Positions 34,884 through 43,657 of a DNA stretch of 64,000 nt are shown piece after piece. The stretch is from SZUA-36 sp963759155 (GTDB lineage: Bacteria > Pseudomonadota > Gammaproteobacteria > Xanthomonadales > SZUA-36). The DNA lies in assembly GCA_963759155.1 (NCBI GenBank), contig CAVWXX010000001.1:124001-188000 (forward strand). Reading direction: 5' to 3'. The position numbers and the translations under genes were made by a program. A model generated the notes under the pieces. It worked only from the letters and a program-made list of their open reading frames with translations. It was not told the origin of the DNA and ran no database searches. The first letter of the stretch is position 1. Every line of letters begins with the position of its first letter.

Positions 34884-35470
34884 AGCGATAACAGGTCAAA
34901 CTCTCCCAGGTTCATCAGGAACTTTTGCGTAGCAAAATTTACGCCTGTCTTGTCTTTGGCCTCGGACAGATGACGTACGCTCTCAACGATCGCCAGCCAC
35001 CAGCGCATATGATCGGCGCTGAGTTGGGCAGCCACGGGAATGAGATCATGCATCGTGCTGATATTCCGGGACGCAGCCTCCTTGATGTTGAGCAAACTAC
35101 CTAGATCGGGATCACTGCCATGCAGCTTCGCGAACAGGGTTTTCACCAGCTTTTCATCCTGATCCAATGACTGGGAACTGGCCGGTTCGGCATTTTCCTC
35201 GAGCAGGGCAATATCAATGTGACTCAGTATTTCACGCAGGGCGCCACGCAGACTCAAACGCAATTCATTTTTACGCTCCCGCTCAAGCCGAAGTTGAATC
35301 AGGGAAAACAGCCCGACCAGGAAAAACCCTTCCAGGCAAAAGCCGATCAATTCCGGCAACAGGTTGTTTTGAAACGCCCCGTCGCTGCCTGACTGAAGAA
35401 AGAAAAACAGCAGTAGGGAGCCACCGACACCAAACAGGATCAGCGGCGCCAACAATAGCAGTCGCTTCAA
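34880..35470 (-). CDS. Hypothetical two-helix membrane protein
   Basis: A 196-residue protein from an unusual TTG start at 35470: a strong GGAG lies 7 nt upstream, and this start makes the protein begin directly with a hydrophobic helix (KRLLLLAPLILFGVGGSLLLFFF). A second helix follows (ELIGFCLEGFFLVGLFSLIQL), then a ~140-residue cytosolic helical region containing RERKNELRLSLRGALREILSHID. A longer frame upstream lies inside the preceding gene and is disfavoured. No family recognised. It begins 1 nt after the stop of the 181-residue gene, at the tail of the algZR-hemCDXY operon. Confidence 0.72.
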   Translation of the reverse strand: MKRLLLLAPLILFGVGGSLLLFFFLQSGSDGAFQNNLLPELIGFCLEGFFLVGLFSLIQLRLERERKNELRLSLRGALREILSHIDIALLEENAEPASSQSLDQDEKLVKTLFAKLHGSDPDLGSLLNIKEAASRNISTMHDLIPVAAQLSADHMRWWLAIVESVRHLSEAKDKTGVNFATQKFLMNLGEFDLLSL

Positions 35471-35471
35471 C

Positions 35472-36017
35472 TTAACGCTCCTCTTCGGGTAACGCCAGGG
35501 CATGAACCACGGCGGCAATTTTACGTGCTTCTGCCTGGTTTAAATCCAGGGGAACGTTTTGCAGGTAAACCACCAGGTCTTCCCGAATAGGTATCGGAAA
35601 AATGTCGTGCGGGCTACGCGGCGGGTTTAACGCCAACTCTTCACGTGCCTGTGCCTGTCCAGGTGTATCACGGGCCGCAACCACGACAGCTTCCGGCTTC
35701 TCACCTTCCACTGACGTAAAGCTGGCGGGGTCCGAAGTCCATGCAATAAAATCTTTCAAGGCACCGCAAAGCCGGTCGTTGTAGACCTGAATACTTTCCG
35801 GACGGATGGTTGAGCCCTGCAGTTTATGGAATCGCGAACACAATTCATCAACATCCAGTAAACGCAAATCTGCCCGCTCATGCGGCTTCAGCTGTATCAA
35901 TAGATTTTCTGCAGCAAGTTTGCGTGAACGCGCGGTTGCAGGATTGGTCAGCCCGGTAACAGCACCCTCCCTCAGGAACTTGAGAAAGGCTGTTTGTGAA
36001 TAGTCTTTGTCAGTCAT
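35472..36017 (-). CDS. Hypothetical protein downstream of hemY
   Basis: A 181-residue soluble protein with no signal peptide or membrane helix. The N-terminal half is helical and basic (SRKLAAENLLIQLKPHERADLRLLDVDELCSRF). The C-terminal segment DIFPIPIREDLVVYLQNVPLDLNQAEARKIAAVV has a strong pattern (FPIP.R.DL ... LP.DL..AEA.KIA) that I have seen as a conserved C-terminal module in uncharacterised bacterial proteins; I cannot assign a function. It starts 1 nt after the hemY stop and is followed after 1 nt by the membrane protein, so the two unknowns are tightly coupled to each other and to hemY. Confidence 0.75.
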   Translation of the reverse strand: MTDKDYSQTAFLKFLREGAVTGLTNPATARSRKLAAENLLIQLKPHERADLRLLDVDELCSRFHKLQGSTIRPESIQVYNDRLCGALKDFIAWTSDPASFTSVEGEKPEAVVVAARDTPGQAQAREELALNPPRSPHDIFPIPIREDLVVYLQNVPLDLNQAEARKIAAVVHALALPEEER

Positions 36018-36018
36018 A

Positions 36019-37227
36019 TTAAGGTGCAGACAAGCGCGCCAGGCCAGATGGCAGCGGTTTTGGTTTCTGACCCTGATTCATACGCAAGGCGTTTCGAAAG
36101 CAAGCCATGGCAGGCTCAAGTTCACCCTGGCGTTCCAGTAATTGACCAAATGCGTCGTAACCCAGACTACTGGGTTCCAGCTCAAGACTTTTGACCATGT
36201 GCTCACGTGCCTTACCCCACAGCGACTCGCCGGCACACAAGCGTCCCAACGCCAGGTGCAGTCCTGCGTCACCGGGATGTTTTTGAAGCCACTTTTCACA
36301 TTGTTTGAGACGTTTGATTCTGTCTTCAGCTGCCGGGTCGCCGTAACGTAAAACCAGCGCCGGATTCCATTCGTGCTTCAGGCTTGTGCAGATAACCGGC
36401 TCTGCAAGGTCAGGTCTGTCAAGCTTGCCGGCGCCAATAGCAAATGCTTCGACTACTGCGCCGTGTTGTCGCATGGCGCGTGGCAACTGTTTCCAGGCGG
36501 ATTGCAGTTCTTCAATCGTTGAAACCGAACGTAACTTATTTACCGCAACCTCTTCTTCCAGCTGATGGGATTGCTCATCATCCAGGACACCGGCCTTGCG
36601 CAATGCGGGTAAAAGGGTCTGCAGCTGGTCCCATTCACCTAACTCACGATAGCAGCGTGACAACAGCTCCAGCACCTGCGGGTGCTTACGTCGGCTTTTA
36701 TAAAGACCCTGCAAAATGGGTAATGCAGCCGCACGACTGCCGTTGGCCAGCAACATACGCGCACGTGTCAGTTCAACCAGGAAACGCTTCTTGGAACCAC
36801 CACTGTCTGCCTGCTCCAGGTAAAACTCCCGGCGTTCATGCGCATCCTGGCTATCTGCTGCCTGTGCAGCAGCCAGGTAGTGAGCCGTGGTTCTTCCCTG
36901 TTGACTGGCAGATTTTTCCAGGGCTTTTTCAGCCGCTTTCCAGTCGCCCTCCGTGAGAGCCAACAGACCTTTTTCCAGCTGCTTAAAGGCCCGTTGTTCA
37001 CGCATTTTGCGTGCGGTCTCAACCGGCATACGCCACAACCAGACGGCCAACTGTACAGCGAACCACAACACCAACAGGGCACCACCCAGAACCAACACAC
37101 TGGTTTCGATGGTCCAGTCACCCAGGTTGATCAATACATGACCCGGGTCAGATTTGAGAAATGGCGCCATTGCACTCGCCAGCAACAACAGAGCCAAAAT
37201 CAACAACAGTAGAAAGCTGCGTTTCAT
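36019..37227 (-). CDS. hemY: HemY-like TPR membrane protein
   Basis: A 402-residue inner-membrane protein of the HemY (not protoporphyrinogen oxidase) family. Two N-terminal hydrophobic helices (about 4-22 and 42-65, with WFAVQLAVWLWRMP) are followed by tetratricopeptide-like repeats (EKGLLALTEGDWKAAEKALE, LHLALGRLCAGESLWGKAREH). Genes of this type sit after hemC-hemD-hemX in gammaproteobacteria; a role in tetrapyrrole handling is presumed rather than shown. Its start overlaps the hemX stop by 4 nt (ATGA). Confidence 0.92.
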   Translation of the reverse strand: MKRSFLLLLILALLLLASAMAPFLKSDPGHVLINLGDWTIETSVLVLGGALLVLWFAVQLAVWLWRMPVETARKMREQRAFKQLEKGLLALTEGDWKAAEKALEKSASQQGRTTAHYLAAAQAADSQDAHERREFYLEQADSGGSKKRFLVELTRARMLLANGSRAAALPILQGLYKSRRKHPQVLELLSRCYRELGEWDQLQTLLPALRKAGVLDDEQSHQLEEEVAVNKLRSVSTIEELQSAWKQLPRAMRQHGAVVEAFAIGAGKLDRPDLAEPVICTSLKHEWNPALVLRYGDPAAEDRIKRLKQCEKWLQKHPGDAGLHLALGRLCAGESLWGKAREHMVKSLELEPSSLGYDAFGQLLERQGELEPAMACFRNALRMNQGQKPKPLPSGLARLSAP

Positions 37228-38426
37228 TGCTCGGGTTCCACGTTTTCAACCGGTGTTGCAGACTGCAACAGTCGGCGACTGTCGCGCAATTGACGTAACT
37301 TTGTCCAGGGACCGCTGATGTCAGGCATTTCAGGTGCAATATTGACCTGCTTCAATTCCTCAACTCCCAGGAGCAGTGCTTGTACTTCGGAAGAACCATT
37401 CTGAAAAAACTGTCCCACGGTCGCATTGACCCTGTCCAGCGAACCGCCATAAACCCCACTATCATTCCGCATCAGTGCCAGGCGTGCAGATTCAAACTGT
37501 AACCACAAACCCTGCCGCAGGTAATCCTTGTCATCAAGGCTCAACAAGGACTCATCTTCGGGCACACGCCGCTTGACTGTCACCAATGAAGAAAGTGTGT
37601 GCTTGAAACTTTGCCACCAGCCTGCATCCTCTGGTAACCCGGGTTTGGGCTGCGTCTGTACCTCACCGCGAAACGGCAAATCCGATGCCTTTGACTGTAA
37701 ATCCGTGATTTTGGCCGTCAACTGCACACGATCAATCACAGGTACCAGGGCCAGCGCCTGACGTGCTGCGGCAATCCGCTGACGCACACTCAGATACATC
37801 GGGTCGTTTAATGCTTCAATCTGAACATCGGCAGCCTGTAAGGCAAGGTCGGCAGCAACGGGGTCAGCAAATAACTGCAAGCGTTCACTCGCGGCTCGCA
37901 ACAGGAAATCTATTTCCGCAATATCCAGGGCAGCACTGCTATTCCGACTCGCGGCAGCAATGTTGACAAGACCCGACTCGGTTGCAGAAAGCCGCTGTTC
38001 CAGCGAACGGACACTACCCTGCACGGCGTTGATGGAGGCCTGATTTTCACTTTCCTGACCCTGCAAACCCGTCAACTGGCTTTCAAGAGCCTTGATACGG
38101 TCGCCTCGACGGGCTAATTCGTCCGCATTAACTGGCGATTGAACTGCGGCCAGCCGGTCTTCAAAAGACGCTACCGAGCTTGTAAGCTGCTGTTGAGTTT
38201 CCTGCAACCTTGACAGGGTATCTTTTTGGGTGACAGCATCCGGATCATCCAGACGCGTCTGCCACCATTGCCACGCTGTCGCGCTGACTGCAGCCATGGC
38301 TACCAGCAAAGCCAGTATCGCAATGGCTGTGCCCGATGATGCGGGTTTCTTCTCCTGGAGAAGCCTGTCCACCTCCGGATCGTTGGTTATTGCATCAATC
38401 TCTTGGTTCAATTGCTTTCCTTCCAT
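37224..38426 (-). CDS. hemX: HemX-like membrane protein
   Basis: About 400 residues. A short cytosolic N-region, one membrane helix (IAILALLVAMAAVSATAWQWW, about 34-54), then a long coiled-coil and helical periplasmic part (SRLQETQQQLTSSVASFEDRL, DRIKALESQLTGLQ) and a conserved end (KPGLPEDAGWWQSFKHTLSSLVTVKR). This is the HemX family, historically labelled uroporphyrinogen-III methyltransferase but lacking that catalytic domain. The ATG at 38426 is chosen over 38444; both overlap the end of hemD. Operon member between hemD and hemY. Confidence 0.92.
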   Translation of the reverse strand: MEGKQLNQEIDAITNDPEVDRLLQEKKPASSGTAIAILALLVAMAAVSATAWQWWQTRLDDPDAVTQKDTLSRLQETQQQLTSSVASFEDRLAAVQSPVNADELARRGDRIKALESQLTGLQGQESENQASINAVQGSVRSLEQRLSATESGLVNIAAASRNSSAALDIAEIDFLLRAASERLQLFADPVAADLALQAADVQIEALNDPMYLSVRQRIAAARQALALVPVIDRVQLTAKITDLQSKASDLPFRGEVQTQPKPGLPEDAGWWQSFKHTLSSLVTVKRRVPEDESLLSLDDKDYLRQGLWLQFESARLALMRNDSGVYGGSLDRVNATVGQFFQNGSSEVQALLLGVEELKQVNIAPEMPDISGPWTKLRQLRDSRRLLQSATPVENVEPEQ

Positions 38427-39181
38427 CCTGAGTCCTGTAAACACCTGTTCAATCGCAACACCGACTGCAACAACTCCGGGTTCCCCGGACCATCGGCCAG
38501 TTCAACACTGCTTGCACCCAGTTGCTCTAAATGATGCTGGATACGAGAAGAAATCACCAGCGCCGGCGATTCCAGTATTTTACCCCACACGTCGCCGGGC
38601 AGGTATTGTTCTGCCAGTTTCAGCGCCGAAATACTGGTCCAGGTGGTGATCAAACTCCGCGCAGAACGTAAATTATCGATCAATCCAGGGTCCGGTTGCA
38701 GCGGCACGCGCTCATACACCATCGCGTTGACGACCCGCCAACCCATCTCTTCAAGACCCTCTGCAAGCGCCTCACGACCACCGGGCGCACAAAATATTAC
38801 GGCTATACCCGGATTTTCGGCCAACTGAGGAAGCTGCAACAGGTCTTCAGTGGTAAACCCGGAGCGGGCTTGAAGGTGAACCGGATAGCCGGAATCATGC
38901 AGTTTTGCACCCGTAGACGACCCAATAACAGCAATCTCGATCGCACTTAAATGATCAGGTGCAGGAAGATAGGGGATACCAAATTGAACAGCACGCGTAC
39001 TGGTGAAAACAGCCAGCCTGCGTAATTGTTTATCTGACCAGACTGAATTGACATCGAAGGCCGGCTTTTTGGCCGTAAATGTGTACATGGGCATGACCAT
39101 GGGTTCCAGGTCATGCACACAAAGCATGTCCGCCAGTTGCTGTGAGGCGTCTTTTGGGCGTGTGACAAGAACGTGTGTCAT
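38408..39181 (-). CDS. hemD: Uroporphyrinogen-III synthase
   Basis: A 257-residue enzyme that closes and inverts ring D of hydroxymethylbilane to give uroporphyrinogen III. Family sequence is weakly conserved, but the two-lobed pattern is clear: VLVTRPKDASQQLADML at the N-terminus, VFTSTRAVQFGI, IAVIGSSTGAKLHDSGY, IIFCAPGGREALAEGL-type block (AVIFCAPGGREALAEGL), a WTSISALKLAEQYL block and VISSRIQHHLEQLGASSVEL near the end. It starts 27 nt after the hemC stop codon. Context in the hemCDXY operon makes the call secure. Confidence 0.95.
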   Translation of the reverse strand: MTHVLVTRPKDASQQLADMLCVHDLEPMVMPMYTFTAKKPAFDVNSVWSDKQLRRLAVFTSTRAVQFGIPYLPAPDHLSAIEIAVIGSSTGAKLHDSGYPVHLQARSGFTTEDLLQLPQLAENPGIAVIFCAPGGREALAEGLEEMGWRVVNAMVYERVPLQPDPGLIDNLRSARSLITTWTSISALKLAEQYLPGDVWGKILESPALVISSRIQHHLEQLGASSVELADGPGNPELLQSVLRLNRCLQDSGWKESN

Positions 39182-39208
39182 TGATCCTCGCTGACGGACA
39201 GTGTTGTC

Positions 39209-40126
39209 TTACAAAGCGGCTATGATTTTTTCAGCCCCGTTTTTGATGAGATCCGCAGCTACCTGCTCTCCTAAAGCAACGGCATCCGAGGCTGGCGCCT
39301 CACCTGAAGCCTGTATAGACTCCTTTCCATCGGTCGTGCTAACGATAGATTTGAGGTGCACGGTACCACCTTTCAGAACCGCATGAACCGCCAGGGGCAC
39401 CTGGCATGTGGCTTCCAGTACCCGAGCTACCGCCCTCTCCGCGTTGGCCACAACCATCGTATCGATATCTGCCAAAGGCTTGATCAGGTCACGTGTATGC
39501 TCATCCTGCTGCCGGCACTGCAGACCGATAATGCCCTGCGTGGATGCGGGTAACCAATCAGGCATCTGAAGCGTTTCAGTTATGCGCTCACCCAGGCCAA
39601 GACGCTCCAGGCCGGCGCAGGCCAGGATAATCGCATCATACTGACCTTCATCCAGTTTCCGCAGCCGTGTGTCGACGTTGCCACGCAGATCATTGACTAC
39701 CAGGTCCGGTCGCAGGGCCAATAACTGTGACTTGCGCCGTAAGCTCGAGGTGCCAACACGACTGCCGGCGGGCAGGTCAGCCAGCAAACGGTTACCGCGA
39801 CTGACCAGGGCGTCATATGGGTTGGCTCTTGGCAATACTGCGTCAAGCACCAGGCCATCCGCCATGCTGGCCGGCACATCCTTCATCGAGTGCACGGCCA
39901 AATCTGCTTCACCATCCAGCATAGCGCGCTCAAGTTCTTTCAGAAACAGTCCCTTGCCACCAATCTCAGCCAGCGGCCGGTCCAGGATACGGTCACCCTG
40001 GGTGACAATTTTCACAAGCTCAATTTCAATACCCGGATGAGCTTGCAGTAAAAGATCTCGCACATGGTTTGCCTGCCACAAGGCCAGCGCGCTTTTACGT
40101 GTTGCGATTCTGAGGGTTTTCTTCAT
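39209..40126 (-). CDS. hemC: Porphobilinogen deaminase (hydroxymethylbilane synthase)
   Basis: A 305-residue enzyme that polymerises four porphobilinogens. Motifs: RIATRKSALALWQANHV, the catalytic Asp in DLAVHSMKDVP, VGTSSLRRKSQLLALRPDL, NDLRGNVDTRLRKL and the Cys241 that carries the dipyrromethane cofactor in EATCQVPLA (E. coli Cys242). Its start overlaps the stop of the algR-like gene (ATGA), coupling haem synthesis to the two-component genes, an arrangement conserved in Pseudomonas and relatives. Confidence 0.97.
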   Translation of the reverse strand: MKKTLRIATRKSALALWQANHVRDLLLQAHPGIEIELVKIVTQGDRILDRPLAEIGGKGLFLKELERAMLDGEADLAVHSMKDVPASMADGLVLDAVLPRANPYDALVSRGNRLLADLPAGSRVGTSSLRRKSQLLALRPDLVVNDLRGNVDTRLRKLDEGQYDAIILACAGLERLGLGERITETLQMPDWLPASTQGIIGLQCRQQDEHTRDLIKPLADIDTMVVANAERAVARVLEATCQVPLAVHAVLKGGTVHLKSIVSTTDGKESIQASGEAPASDAVALGEQVAADLIKNGAEKIIAAL

Positions 40127-40839
40127 GTTAATTCCCGAATTAGTTTTCTTATTGCAGGGAGGTTTCGACGGCTCACCTGAGGACGATCTTCACTACCATC
40201 CAGTTGAAGGAAGTGGCGTCCATCAGGGCTTTTTTCCAGCCCCCTGATACGTTTCTTTGTAACCAGTGTACCGCGGTGCACACGAACAAGGATGTCCGGG
40301 TACTCGTTTTCCAGATCCAGCAATGATTGATTGATGACAGTTTCACCATCCTGATGGGTCACCGTTGTGTACTTGTCCTCGGCACTCAGGTATATCACCA
40401 CCGACATTGGCAGTAATGTCACCTTGCCACCCAGCGTTGAGCGAAGAAAGGAATCGGTCGTGTCACCTCGCAAACTGTCGAGGAAGCGCCTGGCCTTGTC
40501 CAGCGCAAGAACAAGACGTTCTGCGCGGACAGGTTTGACCAGGTAATCAACCGCGTCACATTCAAAGGCTTCCACTGCCTGGTCGGACCAGGCAGTGCAA
40601 AAAATAATCGCTGGTGCCGGGCCCTGCTTTTGCAACATCTGCGCCAGCTCCATTCCACTCAGTCCCGGCATTGAGATATCCAGCAACAGGACATCAGGGT
40701 GATTTGAAGGAATCATTTTCAAAGCGTCCGCACTGGTAGCAGCTTCGCCGACCACCTGCGTATCCGGCACCTCGGCCAGCATTCGCCGCAAGCGGTTGCG
40801 GGCCGGTGCTTCGTCATCAATTACCAGTATTTTCAACAT
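40123..40839 (-). CDS. algR: LytTR-family response regulator (AlgR-like)
   Basis: A 238-residue regulator: receiver domain (about 1-120, KILVIDDEAPARNRLRRML, phosphoacceptor Asp in VLLLDISMPG, Lys in YLVKPVRAERL) and a LytTR DNA-binding domain (about 135-235, IYLSAEDKYTTVTHQDGE, VHRGTLVTKKRIRGLEK, SRRNLPAIRKLI). The gene order algZ-algR-hemC matches Pseudomonas, where AlgR controls alginate and type IV pili; in this organism its regulon is unknown. It overlaps algZ by 23 nt and hemC by 4 nt. Confidence 0.93.
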   Translation of the reverse strand: MLKILVIDDEAPARNRLRRMLAEVPDTQVVGEAATSADALKMIPSNHPDVLLLDISMPGLSGMELAQMLQKQGPAPAIIFCTAWSDQAVEAFECDAVDYLVKPVRAERLVLALDKARRFLDSLRGDTTDSFLRSTLGGKVTLLPMSVVIYLSAEDKYTTVTHQDGETVINQSLLDLENEYPDILVRVHRGTLVTKKRIRGLEKSPDGRHFLQLDGSEDRPQVSRRNLPAIRKLIRELT

Positions 40840-41875
40840 AAGGCAAACTTAAAACGGCAAAGAACTGCTCTTTATTTTGTTCCGTAATGAGGCTGGCGGC
40901 TGGCCCGAATGCCAACTCCATTCGCTCACGAATATTAACCAGGGCCATACCATGCCCCCTGTTGTCATACTCATCCGGCCCCAAAGGGTTCACGATAGTA
41001 ATGACAATGTTATCTGTTTCTGCACGTCCGTAAACCCTCAACTCACCGCCCTCAGGTCGAGGCTGGATACCATGGGCGACGGCATTCTCAAGCAGAGGCT
41101 GAAGGGTCAATGGCAATATAAGTGCACTTTCCGGTAACTCACTCACCTGCCAGTTGACACGTAACCGGTCACCCAGGCGGCGCTGTTCCATCTGTAGATA
41201 CCGCCTGGCCAGGTCAAGCTCCTCCGACAGATTGATCAGGCTATCGGCACGGCGCATGCTGCCACGAAACAGATCTGCCAGGTCTTCGGTGGCGCGCTCG
41301 GCGCTATCCGGGTCATCGTGAATCAGGCTGGCGATGGTATTAAGACTATTGAACAGAAAATGCGGGCGAATCCTGGCCTGCAGCGCCTGAACGCGTGCCT
41401 CTGACTGGGCCAGCACCTGCGCTCGCCATTGCGCACGTATGAACAGGTAACGCAAAAGAGCAACAGCTACAATGGCCACTGCCAGAACGCTCTGCCAAAC
41501 AAAAATCGCAAAACCCTGCCGTCCTGGCCCTACTCCCAAAACTGTACCGATAATTCCCGCTGAGTAGCTAAATGCCAATGCCACCATGACGGCCACTACC
41601 CAGCTACCCAGCCAGGCATCACGCGAGGAAAGCCGGCCAAGCCAGGCCCGGGAAATGCATACACCCAGGACGGTCACAAGCGCCAGGCCCTGGGCATATA
41701 GTGAGGTTATACCCAACCAGGTGAGGCTGAATGCCCCCATTGTTCCGACGGCCATAAGTAATACCGAGACCTGTGTCACGGCCATGACGGCCAACAACAG
41801 CCGCCAACGGCAGAACAACGGTGGATATACCCCGCGCTGCATCGGCTTATTCGGTGTGCTGCTCATGGTTTCCAT
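40817..41875 (-). CDS. algZ: LytS/AlgZ-type sensor histidine kinase
   Basis: About 352 residues. Five to six hydrophobic helices in residues 25-165 precede a His_kinase domain of the LytS type: the H-box RIRPHFLFNSLNTIASLIHDD with the phosphoacceptor His, then RRYLQMEQRRLGDRL, the N-box LQPLLENAVAHGIQP and G-box HGMALVNIRERMELAFG. The start may be ATG 41875 or ATG 41866 (MSSTPNK); neither has a strong ribosome binding site. First gene of an eight-gene minus-strand operon reaching 34880. Confidence 0.92.
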   Translation of the reverse strand: METMSSTPNKPMQRGVYPPLFCRWRLLLAVMAVTQVSVLLMAVGTMGAFSLTWLGITSLYAQGLALVTVLGVCISRAWLGRLSSRDAWLGSWVVAVMVALAFSYSAGIIGTVLGVGPGRQGFAIFVWQSVLAVAIVAVALLRYLFIRAQWRAQVLAQSEARVQALQARIRPHFLFNSLNTIASLIHDDPDSAERATEDLADLFRGSMRRADSLINLSEELDLARRYLQMEQRRLGDRLRVNWQVSELPESALILPLTLQPLLENAVAHGIQPRPEGGELRVYGRAETDNIVITIVNPLGPDEYDNRGHGMALVNIRERMELAFGPAASLITEQNKEQFFAVLSLPYVENTGN

Positions 41876-41906
41876 TGGGTTATTCGTTGAACCATTAGCC
41901 GGCAGG

Positions 41907-42629
41907 TCAGCTAAAGCAAGTTTGCATCCAGCGCCCGATATCCGTTATTTCGGGTTGTGAAACAGAATGCGGAATAGGATAACTATGCCATTCAACCGGC
42001 CATGATCCTTGTTCAAGCATCTCGCGGGCGGCCTGACCGAGGAAGAACGGAACGACCGGATCCGCAGTTCCATGGCCGATAAATACCGGTGTTTCAGCAT
42101 TTGCCGCCGACGCCTCTTCCTGCAGTGACTCCGGAAACAAAAGATAGGCCGACAAAGCCATGATACCAGCCAGTTTTTCGGGATACCGAAGCCCGACATA
42201 TAAGGCCATCGCTCCTCCCTGGGAAAACCCTGCCAGCAGTATTCTCGATGCTGGAATACCTCGCGCAATCTCTGCGTCAATTAATTCCCTTACTTTCATG
42301 GCGCTATGCTTGATGCCCGCTTCGTCCTGCCCCCGACTGGTGCTGATTTCGATAATGTCATACCACGCACGCATGACCGCTCCACCGTTAACGGTAACCG
42401 GTCTCATCAGCGCGTGTGGAAAAATGAAGCGCACCGCAGCGCCCGGCGGCAAACCCAGGTAGGGTATGATCGGTTCAAAGTCATGACCATCGGCGCCCAA
42501 CCCATGCAACCAGATAACACAATACGATGGTTGATCGGTGGTGGCGACTTCTACGTAATCCAGCAGTTTCCCGCTGTCTTTATTCTGTGCTGATTTGATG
42601 TTATCCATGGCGTATAGTGTAGCAGTCAT
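41907..42629 (-). CDS. Carboxylesterase/phospholipase, alpha/beta hydrolase
   Basis: A 240-residue (233 if the ATG at 42608 is used) hydrolase of the small bacterial carboxylesterase group. Motifs: WLHGLGADGHDFEP, RFIFPHALMRPVTVNGG, RAWYDI, the nucleophile in LAGFSQGGAMALY, the Asp in GTADPVVP and the His in PIPHSVSQPEI. These enzymes hydrolyse short-chain esters and lysophospholipids. No signal peptide. It ends 31 nt before algZ on the same strand and is divergent from lptM. Substrate not predictable. Confidence 0.92.
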   Translation of the reverse strand: MTATLYAMDNIKSAQNKDSGKLLDYVEVATTDQPSYCVIWLHGLGADGHDFEPIIPYLGLPPGAAVRFIFPHALMRPVTVNGGAVMRAWYDIIEISTSRGQDEAGIKHSAMKVRELIDAEIARGIPASRILLAGFSQGGAMALYVGLRYPEKLAGIMALSAYLLFPESLQEEASAANAETPVFIGHGTADPVVPFFLGQAAREMLEQGSWPVEWHSYPIPHSVSQPEITDIGRWMQTCFS

Positions 42630-42650
42630 TCAAACTGGATTTGCGCACTG

Positions 42651-42827
42651 ATGCAAACTGTAAAAACCATCTTGATTATTTTGATTTCCACTGCCCTGCT
42701 CGGCGCCTGCGGCAACAAAGGTCCGCTTTACCTGCCCGAAGAAAAGCCGGCAGTTGAGCAGGAGTCAACCGCAGAAACCGATGCGGATAAAAAAGACAAA
42801 GAGAAAAAAGAATCTGCTTACCGCTAA
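42651..42827 (+). CDS. lptM: LPS-translocon maturation lipoprotein LptM (YifL family)
   Basis: A 58-residue lipoprotein. A hydrophobic signal (ILIILISTALLGAC) ends in the lipobox LGAC with Cys20 as the lipidated residue, followed by GNKGPLYLPEE, the conserved signature of LptM/YifL, and an acidic then lysine-rich tail. LptM assists disulfide maturation of LptD. It stops 2 nt before the dapF start, the same neighbour it has in E. coli and many gammaproteobacteria, so the pair is co-transcribed. Confidence 0.92.
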   Translation: MQTVKTILIILISTALLGACGNKGPLYLPEEKPAVEQESTAETDADKKDKEKKESAYR

Positions 42828-42829
42828 GT

Positions 42830-43657
42830 ATGCCTGTTATATTTCACAAAATGCATGGCCTGGGCAATGACTTTGTTCTGCTGGATTTGCGTCAGCAGAA
42901 TTTTGATATCAACGGGACCATTGCCAGGCAGCTTTCCGATCGTCATACGGGTGTCGGCTGTGACCAGATCCTGATCCTGCGCAATGCGCCAGGCGCTCAA
43001 CACGTGGCGGCATTTGAGATATGGAATGCGGATGGAAGCCGCGCTGAACAGTGCGGAAATGGTGTTCGCTGCCTGGGTCAATACCTGCATCTGAACGGGG
43101 AGGCGCCTGACGATCTTTTTGAGCTCTCAGGACCGGCCGGTGTGGTCAGAATCCGGTGCCTGGGTAATGCCATGGTACAGGTCGACATGGGAAAACCGGA
43201 ATTTGAACCAGCGCGGGTACCGGTCTCGTTGGATCCCGTGGATGGCTGGTACCGGCTGGAAATTGACCAGCAGCACTACGAGCTTGGTGCAGCCTCGATG
43301 GGAAACCCCCATTGCCTGATGCTTGTTGATGACCTCAACACGACCGATATCGCAGGACTGGGTGCAGCGATCAGCTCAAATGCTGCTTTTCCTGAAGGCT
43401 GTAACGCAGGTTTCGCAGAGGTTCTAAACCGCCAGAATATTCGCCTGCGAGTGTTTGAACGGGGGGCCGCAGAAACACGTGCATGTGGCTCGGGCGCCTG
43501 CTCAGCGATGAGCATTTTGCGTCGGGCCGGTTTGGTGGATAAAACTGTAAACGTGACTCAGCAGGGCGGAGACCTTACAATAACGTGGACGGGGGGAGAT
43601 AGTTCCGTCATTATGACGGGGCCTGCAGCTTACGTTTTTAAAGGGATATTTGAATGA
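42830..43657 (+). CDS. dapF: Diaminopimelate epimerase
   Basis: A 275-residue cofactor-independent epimerase converting LL- to meso-diaminopimelate for lysine and peptidoglycan. The two catalytic cysteines are present: Cys75 in AEQCGNGVRC and Cys219 in RACGSGACS. Other blocks: KMHGLGNDFVLLD, HTGVGCDQIL, NADGSRAEQ, GNPHCLMLVDD and FPEGCNAGFAEVL. Normal length. It overlaps the DUF484 gene by 4 nt (ATGA) in the conserved order lptM-dapF-DUF484-xerC. Confidence 0.97.
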   Translation: MPVIFHKMHGLGNDFVLLDLRQQNFDINGTIARQLSDRHTGVGCDQILILRNAPGAQHVAAFEIWNADGSRAEQCGNGVRCLGQYLHLNGEAPDDLFELSGPAGVVRIRCLGNAMVQVDMGKPEFEPARVPVSLDPVDGWYRLEIDQQHYELGAASMGNPHCLMLVDDLNTTDIAGLGAAISSNAAFPEGCNAGFAEVLNRQNIRLRVFERGAAETRACGSGACSAMSILRRAGLVDKTVNVTQQGGDLTITWTGGDSSVIMTGPAAYVFKGIFE

